Origin: Cronobacter dublinensis subsp. dublinensis LMG 23823
GTDB lineage: Bacteria; Pseudomonadota; Gammaproteobacteria; Enterobacterales; Enterobacteriaceae
DNA length: 64,000 nucleotides
Direction of reading: 5' to 3'
NCBI RefSeq assembly: GCF_001277235.1
Contig: NZ_CP012266.1
Span: 806,001-870,000, forward strand
A program made the translations under genes and the position numbers. Shown one piece after another: positions 8,194 through 14,516 of this stretch; the stretch's first letter is position 1, and each line of letters opens with the position of its first letter. A model generated the notes under the pieces. It made no database searches. It had not been told where the DNA came from and saw only the letters and a list, made by a program, of their open reading frames with translations.

Positions 8194-9044
8194 CGCTTTT
8201 CACCCTGCTGCTGGTGCTTATCGCCGAACGGCTTTTCAAACTGGGCGAGCACTGGCAACTGGATCATCGCCTTGAACCGCTGTTCCGCCGCGTGCGCCGT
8301 TTCTCCCTGTTTTATACGCTCGGCATGACGGTGCTGGCGATGCTGGTCGTTTTCCTGTGCCTGCATGCGCTGGAAGGATGGTTCTTTAATGTGCCGCTGC
8401 TGATCTTCTGGATTCTCATCGGCGTGCTGTGCATCGGCGCGGGTGGCGTGCGCAGGCACTATCACGCCTACCTCAAAGCGGCGAGCCAGGATGACGTCCA
8501 TGCGCGCGAAAACATGGCGTATGAACTGACGCTCATCCATGGCGTGCCGCCCGGCTGCGATGAGCGGGAGTACCTGCGCGAGCTACAAAACGGCCTGCTG
8601 TGGGTAAACTACCGTTTTTATCTGGCACCGATGTTCTGGTTTGTTGTGGGCGGCATGTGGGGCCCGGTCACGCTGACCGGTTACGCGTTCTTACGCGCCT
8701 GGCAAAGCTGGGTTGCCCGGCATCACACGCCGCATCAGCGCCTGCTTTCAGGCATTGACGCGGTGCTGCATGTGCTGGACTGGGTGCCGGTGCGTCTGGC
8801 GGGCGTGGTGTATGCGCTGGTCGGGCATGGAGAGAAAGCGCTGCCTGCATGGTTCGCCTCGCTGCTTGACCGCTTTACCTCGCAGTATCAGGTGCTGACC
8901 GGCCTTGCGCAGTTTGCGCTGGCGCGCGAACCGCATGTCGATAAAGTGGAAACGCCGAAAGCGGCGGTATCGATGGCGAAGAAGGCGACGCTGGTGATTG
9001 TGGTCGTGGTGGCGCTGCTGACGATATACGGCACGCTCATGTGA
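8190..9044 (+). CDS. ampE: Beta-lactamase regulatory membrane protein AmpE
   Basis: An inner-membrane protein of 284 residues, the usual length, whose molecular role is poorly defined; historically a putative sensory partner of AmpD. Hydrophobic segments are seen near residues 1-13, 40-62, 65-88, 140-165 and at the C terminus (TLVIVVVVALLTIYG). Its ATG overlaps the ampD stop by four bases. Downstream it converges on the accessory glycosidase gene rather than on aroP as in E. coli. Confidence 0.93.
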   Translation: MTLFTLLLVLIAERLFKLGEHWQLDHRLEPLFRRVRRFSLFYTLGMTVLAMLVVFLCLHALEGWFFNVPLLIFWILIGVLCIGAGGVRRHYHAYLKAASQDDVHARENMAYELTLIHGVPPGCDEREYLRELQNGLLWVNYRFYLAPMFWFVVGGMWGPVTLTGYAFLRAWQSWVARHHTPHQRLLSGIDAVLHVLDWVPVRLAGVVYALVGHGEKALPAWFASLLDRFTSQYQVLTGLAQFALAREPHVDKVETPKAAVSMAKKATLVIVVVVALLTIYGTLM

Positions 9045-9062
9045 GCGCGCCGTTGAAGCGCA

Positions 9063-10016
9063 TCAGGGGTGATCGGCGGGCGGTACGCCAAACTGCGGCA
9101 TGCCGTCTTTATCCCAGGTGACCAGCTTCACGCGGGTATGGCGGTTCGGGTCCCAGAGCGGATCGCCTTCGATTTCCGTATAGTTACGCGCGTGGTAGAC
9201 CAGCACGTCCTGGCCGTCCGGCGTCGTAGTGAAGCTGTTGTGGCCCGGACCGTACTGCCGGTTCTCGTAACTGGTGGTAAAAACCGGCTGCGGTGATTTA
9301 TGCCAGTTGCGCGGGTCGCGCATGTCCGCCGCCTGATCGATCCACAGCAGCCCTATGCAGTAGTTTTCATCGGTGGCGCTCGCGGAGTAGGCGACAAACA
9401 AACGCTCCCCATGTTTCACGACCGCCGGGCCTTCATTGACTAAAAAGCCGCGGCACTCCCACTCCAGCTCCGGTTTGCTCAGCATCACCGGTTCGCCTTT
9501 CAGCGTCCACGGGTTTTCCATCTCGCACAGGTAGAGATTGGAGTTGCCCGGAATATCCGGCGCTTTCTGCGCCCATAAATACCAGAGTTTGCCCTGATGC
9601 TCGAACGTCGTCGCATCCAGTGAAAAGGTGTCATACGGCGTTTTGATCTGGCCTTTTTCCACCCAGGTGCCGGTCAGCGGATCGCTGTCCGCGCACTCCA
9701 GGACATACATCCGGTGCTGGAACATGCTGTCTTTCAGCCCGCGCGTCGGGGCGGCGGCAAAGTAGATGTACCACTTGCCCTGGATATAGTGCAGCTCCGG
9801 CGCCCAGATAAGCTCGCTTGTCGGACCGGTGTCCGGCTTACGCCAGACCACCACCGGTGCGGCGTGACGCAGCGACTCAATAGACGGCGCGCGGCGGATC
9901 TCCAGCCGGTCATATTCCGGGACCGAGGCGATAAAATAGTACTGGCCCTGATGGTGCAGAATAAACGGGTCGGCGCGCTGTTCAATCAGCGGATTCGGCC
10001 AGGGAGAAGTATTCAT
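9063..10016 (-). CDS. Glycoside hydrolase family 43 protein, probable alpha-L-arabinofuranosidase
   Basis: About 317 residues, no signal peptide, hence cytoplasmic. The five-bladed GH43 fold is recognised from its acidic triad: Asp16 in RADPF (base), Asp134 in SLDATTF (pKa modulator) and Glu195 in VNEGP (acid), plus a GPGHNSF segment with the conserved histidine (His259). The pattern resembles GH43 exo-alpha-1,5-L-arabinofuranosidases more than beta-xylosidases such as YagH, but substrate cannot be settled from sequence alone. Two adjacent ATGs exist; the second is better spaced from AAGGAG. It follows the symporter gene by about nine bases, forming an operon absent from this place in E. coli. 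Confidence 0.85.
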   Translation of the reverse strand: MNTSPWPNPLIEQRADPFILHHQGQYYFIASVPEYDRLEIRRAPSIESLRHAAPVVVWRKPDTGPTSELIWAPELHYIQGKWYIYFAAAPTRGLKDSMFQHRMYVLECADSDPLTGTWVEKGQIKTPYDTFSLDATTFEHQGKLWYLWAQKAPDIPGNSNLYLCEMENPWTLKGEPVMLSKPELEWECRGFLVNEGPAVVKHGERLFVAYSASATDENYCIGLLWIDQAADMRDPRNWHKSPQPVFTTSYENRQYGPGHNSFTTTPDGQDVLVYHARNYTEIEGDPLWDPNRHTRVKLVTWDKDGMPQFGVPPADHP

Positions 10017-10025
10017 CATCGCTCC

Positions 10026-11426
10026 TTAAGGTTTAACTTCCACAGGTTTGGTTTGCGGGTAATCAGCAAGCTCGCGGTAATTTTCGCGGCGTTTTTCCAG
10101 GTCGCTCTGAATACGCGCCATCAGTTCGCGGTCCACTTTCAGCATGCGCACAACGCCTGCGGTTATCAGATACCCGACGCCCGGTATGACGGTAAACAGC
10201 ATGACGATGCCGTTAAGCGCGCTGTCGCTCTGGGCTTTAGCGCCCGCATCGTAGCCATACCAGGAGAGCAGGAAGCCCACCAGTGCGCCCGCGATAGCCA
10301 GCCCCAGCTTGAGGAAAAAGAGGTTGCCGGAGAAGCTGATGCCGGTAATACGTTTGCCGGTTTTCCACTCGCCGTAATCATCGACATCCGCCATCAGCGA
10401 CCAGTGCAGCGGCGACGGGATCTGGTGCAGCACGTTGAGCAGGAAATACATCACCACAATCAGCACGGTGGCGTGCGGATTCAGGAAGTAGAAACCGCTT
10501 GAGAAAATCGCCAGCACGATGTTGGTCCAGAAGAAGACTTTCAGCTTGCACCAGCGGTCGGTCAGCACTTTGGCAAGCGTACTGCCAATCATCATGCCCA
10601 CCACGCCGAGGCTGATAAACAGCGTGGCGAAGCTGGTGCTTTGCTGCATCACCCAGGTGACGTAATACATGGTGGCCGCCATGCGGATAAAACCGGGGCA
10701 GACGTTGCAGATAGTCAGCAGCAAAATGCGCACCCACTGGTCGTTCTTCCACACGTCTTTCAGATCGGCTTTTAAGTCGTCATTGGTCGGCACCGCCGGG
10801 CGGATACGCTCGCGCACGGTGGCGAAGCTGAACAGAAACATGCACATGCCAATCAGCGCCAGAATGGTCATGGCAATCTGATAGCCTTTGGCCTTATCGC
10901 CGCCGCCGAAGTAATCGACCATCGGCAACAGCGTCAGGGAGAGCAGCAGGGTGGCGATGCCCACCATCACGAAACGGTAAGACTGGCAGGCGACGCGCTC
11001 TTTCGGGTCGTTAGTAATAACGCTGCCAAGCGAGCAGTAGGGGATGTTGATGGCGGTATAGGTAATGGAGAGCAGGAAGTAGGTCACAAAGGCATAGACA
11101 ACTTTGCTGCTGTAGCTCCAGTCCGGCGTGGTAAACATCAGCACGCTGAACAGGGCATACGGGAACGCTATCCACAGCAGCCATGGACGAAAACGCCCGA
11201 AGCGGCTGCGAGTGCGGTCGGCAATAGCGCCCATAATCGGGTCGGTCACCGCATCGATAACGCGAATTGAGAGAAGCAATACGCCCACCAGCGCCGGGGC
11301 AAGGCCAAAAATATCGGTATAGAAGTAATTAACAAACAACATGATGGCGCCAAAGATGATATTGCATCCGGCGTCACCCATTCCATAGCCGATTTTTTCT
11401 TTGACAGAGAGTCTGCTGTTTTCCAT
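10026..11426 (-). CDS. Glycoside-pentoside-hexuronide (GPH) family sugar:cation symporter
   Basis: A 466-residue inner-membrane transporter of the MFS/GPH type, resembling E. coli YicJ, YagG and XynT. The N-terminal VKEKIGYGMGDAG motif and the loop DRTRSRFGRFRPWLLW after the second and third helices are diagnostic; about twelve hydrophobic segments are visible. I start it at the ATG at 11426 after GGAGA; the longer ORF reaching 11558 has no family match upstream. With the GH43 enzyme it probably imports short arabino- or xylo-oligosaccharides for cytosolic cleavage. No regulator gene is adjacent; a CRP-like site lies upstream. Confidence 0.88.
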   Translation of the reverse strand: MENSRLSVKEKIGYGMGDAGCNIIFGAIMLFVNYFYTDIFGLAPALVGVLLLSIRVIDAVTDPIMGAIADRTRSRFGRFRPWLLWIAFPYALFSVLMFTTPDWSYSSKVVYAFVTYFLLSITYTAINIPYCSLGSVITNDPKERVACQSYRFVMVGIATLLLSLTLLPMVDYFGGGDKAKGYQIAMTILALIGMCMFLFSFATVRERIRPAVPTNDDLKADLKDVWKNDQWVRILLLTICNVCPGFIRMAATMYYVTWVMQQSTSFATLFISLGVVGMMIGSTLAKVLTDRWCKLKVFFWTNIVLAIFSSGFYFLNPHATVLIVVMYFLLNVLHQIPSPLHWSLMADVDDYGEWKTGKRITGISFSGNLFFLKLGLAIAGALVGFLLSWYGYDAGAKAQSDSALNGIVMLFTVIPGVGYLITAGVVRMLKVDRELMARIQSDLEKRRENYRELADYPQTKPVEVKP

Positions 11427-11534
11427 CGACACATCTCCGGTGAATAATATGGACAGAAGTATCATTCGGCCTAAGCAAAACTGCGCAGCAGTAATAGGTC
11501 GCAGAGATGGATAATCGTGTTGTGCGAAGGAATT

Positions 11535-11550
11535 TGTGAGGAAGGTAACA
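11535..11550 (-). promoter_or_regulatory. Candidate CRP site upstream of the sugar module
   Basis: TGTGAGGAAGGTAACA matches TGTGA-N6-TCACA at nine of ten conserved positions. Its centre is about 116 bases before the symporter ATG. On the minus strand a TATTAC hexamer at 11491-11496 could be the -10, putting the site near -59 to -62, a class I activator position; the -35 is poor, as expected for a CRP-dependent promoter. By-eye prediction. Confidence 0.45.
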
Positions 11551-11552
11551 AC

Positions 11553-11580
11553 CCTCACCCGGTCGGGTGAGGATTTTATC
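11553..11580. terminator. Stem-loop between aroP and the sugar module
   Basis: CCTCACCC-GGTC-GGGTGAGG (11553-11572) is an eight-base perfect stem. On the plus strand it is followed by ATTTTATC; on the minus strand, the direction of aroP, by GTTGTT. It is the likely end of the aroP transcript, though the U tract in that direction is weak. Confidence 0.5.
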
Positions 11581-11582
11581 GC

Positions 11583-12956
11583 TTAGCGGGCGTGCGCCGC
11601 TTTCGCTTTTTTCTCTTTCACGAGGTAGCCGATACCGAGGATGACCAGCCATACCGGGATCAGCCATACGGAAATCGCCATGCCCGGCGTCATTAGCATA
11701 ATCACCAGCACCGCGGCCATGAAGATAAGGCACAGCCAGTTACCGGCCGGATAGAGCAGCGCCGGGAAGCGCGGCGTGACGCCCTGCTGCTGTTTGGCGC
11801 GGCGAAAACGCATATGGGCCAGGCTAATCATCGCCCAGTTGATCACCAGCGCGGAGACCACCAGCGCCATCAGCAGGCCGAAGGCTTCCTGCGGGGCCAG
11901 ATAGTTAATCAGCACACACAGCGCGGTAAAGGCCGCAGAAACCAGAATGGTGTTCACCGGCACGCCGCGTTTGTCGACTTTTTGCAGCGCCTGGGGGGCA
12001 TTGCCCTGTTTGGCGAGGCCGAACAGCATGCGGCTGTTGCAGTAAACGCAGCTGTTGTAGACGGAGAGCGCGGCGGTCAGCACCACGATGTTCAGCGCGT
12101 TTGCCACCAGCGAATCGCCGAGTTCGTGGAAAATCAGCACGAACGGGCTGGTATCCGCGGTGATACGCGTCCACGGCAGCAGGGAGAGCAGCACAGCCAG
12201 CGACCCTACATAGAAGATCAGAATGCGGTAGATAACCTGATTGGTAGCTTTCGGAATGCTTTTTTCCGGCTCGTCCGCTTCCGCCGCCGTGATGCCGACC
12301 AGCTCAAGACCGCCGAAAGAGAACATGATAATCGCCATCATCATGACCAGCCCGGAGAGACCGTTCGGCAGGAAGCCGCCCTGATCCCAGAGGTTGCGCA
12401 CCGTCGCCTGCGGACCCGCGGTGTCGCTAAACAGCAGCCAGGCGCCGAACAGGATCATCGCGACCACCGCGATAACTTTAATAATGGCGAACCAGAACTC
12501 CATCTCGCCGAACACTTTGACGTTGGTCAGGTTGATGGCGTTGATAACCACAAAGAAGACGGCAGCAGAGGCCCAGGTGGGGATTTCCGGCCACCAGAAC
12601 TGGATATACTTACCGACCGCCGTCAGCTCGGCCATCGCCACCAGCACATACAGCACCCAGTAGTTCCAGCCGGAGGCAAACCCCGCGAAGCCGCCCCAGT
12701 ATTTATAGGCAAAGTGGCTGAATGAGCCTGCAACGGGCTCCTCGACGACCATTTCGCCGAGCTGGCGCATGATCAGAAAGGCGATAAACCCCGCGATGGC
12801 GTAACCGAGAATAATCCCCGGCCCTGCGGACTGGATTACGGAGGCGCTGCCCAGAAACAGACCCGTACCGATAGCACCACCCAGCGCGATAAGCTGAATA
12901 TGGCGGTTTTTGAGGCCGCGCTTCAGCGTGTCGCCGTGCTGTTGACCTTCCATCAT
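11583..12956 (-). CDS. aroP: Aromatic amino acid permease AroP
   Basis: An inner-membrane proton symporter of the APC amino acid permease family that imports Phe, Tyr and Trp. The 457 residues have about twelve membrane helices and the family signature around residues 18-40 (LIALGGAIGTGLFLGSA). Near-identity to E. coli AroP is evident throughout. Two ATG codons are adjacent; starting at the second would give 456 residues. The long upstream gap carries a TyrR-type box, consistent with TyrR repression known in E. coli. Confidence 0.96.
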   Translation of the reverse strand: MMEGQQHGDTLKRGLKNRHIQLIALGGAIGTGLFLGSASVIQSAGPGIILGYAIAGFIAFLIMRQLGEMVVEEPVAGSFSHFAYKYWGGFAGFASGWNYWVLYVLVAMAELTAVGKYIQFWWPEIPTWASAAVFFVVINAINLTNVKVFGEMEFWFAIIKVIAVVAMILFGAWLLFSDTAGPQATVRNLWDQGGFLPNGLSGLVMMMAIIMFSFGGLELVGITAAEADEPEKSIPKATNQVIYRILIFYVGSLAVLLSLLPWTRITADTSPFVLIFHELGDSLVANALNIVVLTAALSVYNSCVYCNSRMLFGLAKQGNAPQALQKVDKRGVPVNTILVSAAFTALCVLINYLAPQEAFGLLMALVVSALVINWAMISLAHMRFRRAKQQQGVTPRFPALLYPAGNWLCLIFMAAVLVIMLMTPGMAISVWLIPVWLVILGIGYLVKEKKAKAAHAR

Positions 12957-13023
12957 AAAACCTCGTGTGTGGTTGTTTTTTATCCGCAGCGTGGCGCTGC
13001 TGTAATGTTGTTATGTCGCTGTG

Positions 13024-13041
13024 TGTAGTCTTTTCTTTACA
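13024..13041 (-). promoter_or_regulatory. Candidate TyrR box for aroP
   Basis: TGTAGTCTTTTCTTTACA fits TGTAAA-N6-TTTACA with one arm perfect and four of six bases in the other. It lies 68-85 bases upstream of the aroP start. E. coli aroP is repressed by TyrR through boxes in this region; a second adjacent box is not clear here. Confidence 0.45.
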
Positions 13042-13244
13042 GCCAATAAGGATGAAATTTGTAATAACGACTACCGCAGCGCCAAGAATAGTGATAAGCG
13101 CAGCCAAATGCACCTGCTTTCTCAGGGCTTCACGCGGAGTGAATAAAAAGAAACCATTTGTAAATCGCCGCGTTTATTCAGCAGACAGGCGCATTGATTT
13201 ATTTTAAGCGAGGGATCTGAATGGATATTCATATTTTAATCTAA

Positions 13245-13256
13245 TGAATCGGTTCA
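13245..13256 (+). promoter_or_regulatory. Candidate Cra (FruR) site
   Basis: TGAATCGGTTCA agrees with the core Cra consensus TGAAnCGnTTCA. It is about 186 bases upstream of the predicted pdhR transcription start and about 290 from aroP, so it may act at pdhR at a distance. Whether Cra binds is inference. Confidence 0.4.
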
Positions 13257-13379
13257 GTTTGCACGGCTTTACGTTTCACGAAAGTTAAAACTACCGCTTT
13301 TGAGGTAACGGGTTCATTTGCCCGGAGTTACATTTCTGAAACGTTATTTCTTTATGATTGTTAAAATATGCGGGCTTTC

Positions 13380-13393
13380 CTGATTTCAATCAA
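13380..13393 (+). promoter_or_regulatory. Candidate FNR site upstream of pdhR
   Basis: CTGATTTCAATCAA matches TTGAT-N4-ATCAA at nine of ten positions. It is centred near -50 relative to the predicted pdhR start, just upstream of the -35. The pdhR-aceEF-lpd operon of E. coli is lowered anaerobically, so a repressing FNR or FNR-like site would fit. Confidence 0.4.
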
Positions 13394-13401
13394 AACCAGG
13401 A

Positions 13402-13430
13402 TGGACAGAAGGTGAATACTTTGTTACTTT
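13402..13430 (+). promoter_or_regulatory. Probable pdhR-aceEF-lpd operon promoter
   Basis: TGGACA (13402-13407) and TACTTT (13425-13430) are separated by exactly 17 bases. Predicted start is near 13437, placing the PdhR operator at about +10 to +27, the same geometry as in E. coli, where repressor blocks the promoter just downstream of the start. Confidence 0.6.
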
Positions 13431-13446
13431 AGCGACACGAACGTTA

Positions 13447-13463
13447 AATTGGTCATACCAATT
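13447..13463 (+). promoter_or_regulatory. PdhR operator
   Basis: AATTGGTCATACCAATT is a perfect inverted repeat with a three-base centre, matching the known PdhR box ATTGGT-N3-ACCAAT. It lies between promoter and pdhR start codon, so PdhR represses its own operon and pyruvate relieves this. Confidence 0.85.
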
Positions 13464-13495
13464 GACTCCGGGCGAAATGGCAGAGACAGGGAATA

Positions 13496-14260
13496 ATGGC
13501 CTACAGCAAAATCCGCCAACCAAAACTTTCCGATGTGATTGAGCAGCAACTGGAGTTTTTGATCCTCGAAGGGACGCTGCGTCCCGGCGAAAAACTGCCT
13601 CCTGAACGCGAACTGGCTAAACAGTTCGACGTTTCCCGACCCTCCCTGCGAGAGGCGATTCAGCGTCTCGAAGCGAAGGGCCTGCTGCTTCGTCGCCAGG
13701 GCGGCGGTACTTTTGTTCAGAGTACGCTCTGGCAAAGCTTCAGCGACCCGCTGGTAGAACTCCTCTCTGACCACCCCGAATCCCAGTTTGATCTGCTTGA
13801 GACGCGCCACGCGCTGGAAGGCATCGCGGCATACTACGCGGCGCTTCGCAGCACTGATGAAGACAGAACGCGCATCAGCGAATGTCATCAGGCCATTGAG
13901 CGCGCCCAGGAGTCCGGCGATCTGGACGCAGAATCAAACGCGGTGGTGCAGTATCAGATAGCGGTAACGGAAGCCGCCCATAATGTAGTGCTGCTTCATC
14001 TGCTACGCTGCATGGAGCCGATGCTGGCGCAAAACGTCCGTCAGAACTTCGAATTGCTCTACGCGCGACGTGAAATGCTGCCGCTGGTCAGCGGTCATCG
14101 CACCCGTATTTATGAGGCGATTATGGCGCGGGAACCGGAACAGGCGCGGGAAGCGTCGCACCGTCACCTGGCGTTCATTGAAGAAATTTTGCTGGATCGC
14201 AGCCGTGAGCAGAGTCGTCGCGATCGCTCGCTGCGTCGTCTGGAGCAGCGCAAGAATTAA
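13496..14260 (+). CDS. pdhR: Pyruvate-responsive transcriptional repressor PdhR
   Basis: A GntR-family (FadR subfamily) regulator of 254 residues, the same length as in E. coli. An N-terminal winged helix (about residues 9-75, with PPERELAKQFDVSRPSLREA) is followed by an all-helical FCD ligand domain. It represses the pyruvate dehydrogenase operon and respiratory genes; pyruvate is the inducer. It heads the operon with aceE, aceF and lpd, and a cognate operator lies 33 bases upstream. Confidence 0.97.
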   Translation: MAYSKIRQPKLSDVIEQQLEFLILEGTLRPGEKLPPERELAKQFDVSRPSLREAIQRLEAKGLLLRRQGGGTFVQSTLWQSFSDPLVELLSDHPESQFDLLETRHALEGIAAYYAALRSTDEDRTRISECHQAIERAQESGDLDAESNAVVQYQIAVTEAAHNVVLLHLLRCMEPMLAQNVRQNFELLYARREMLPLVSGHRTRIYEAIMAREPEQAREASHRHLAFIEEILLDRSREQSRRDRSLRRLEQRKN

Positions 14261-14516
14261 TGTTTTTCTGGCGTATGCCGGAAGATTTGTACCAAAAGCG
14301 CCATTGAAGCGCGGCAACTAAACCCAGAACCTGTCTTATTGCGCTTTGTTAAGTGCCCGTAGTTCAGGTTGCATCGCGGCGGCAAGATGAAGCCCTCACA
14401 ACATGAAGGGGGCGCACAGCCGCTAAAGACGCAGCCGGACGCTGTAAGAGCACAGAGTGCAATGGGACAGGTTCCAGATAAATCAACGTATTAGATAGAT
14501 GATAAGGAATACCCCC
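14261..14516 (+). other. pdhR-aceE intergenic leader
   Basis: A 256-base gap without an ORF. GAACCTGTC at 14327-14335 is perfectly complementary to GACAGGTTC at 14466-14474, which could close a long-range stem around about 130 bases just upstream of the aceE ribosome-binding site (AAGGAAT). Smaller GCGGC/GCCGC arms lie inside. A separate aceE promoter or an RNA structure may be present; neither can be shown here. Confidence 0.4.

Larger units (their letters stand above)
12957..13495. other. 539-base aroP-pdhR divergent control region
   Basis: No convincing gene lies here. From left to right it holds a TyrR-like box for aroP, a Cra-like palindrome, a second Cra-like half (TGAAACGTTA, 13337-13346), an FNR-like site, the pdhR promoter and the PdhR operator; the sites are listed separately. 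The stretch 13140-13440 is AT-rich compared with the neighbouring genes. Confidence 0.7.
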
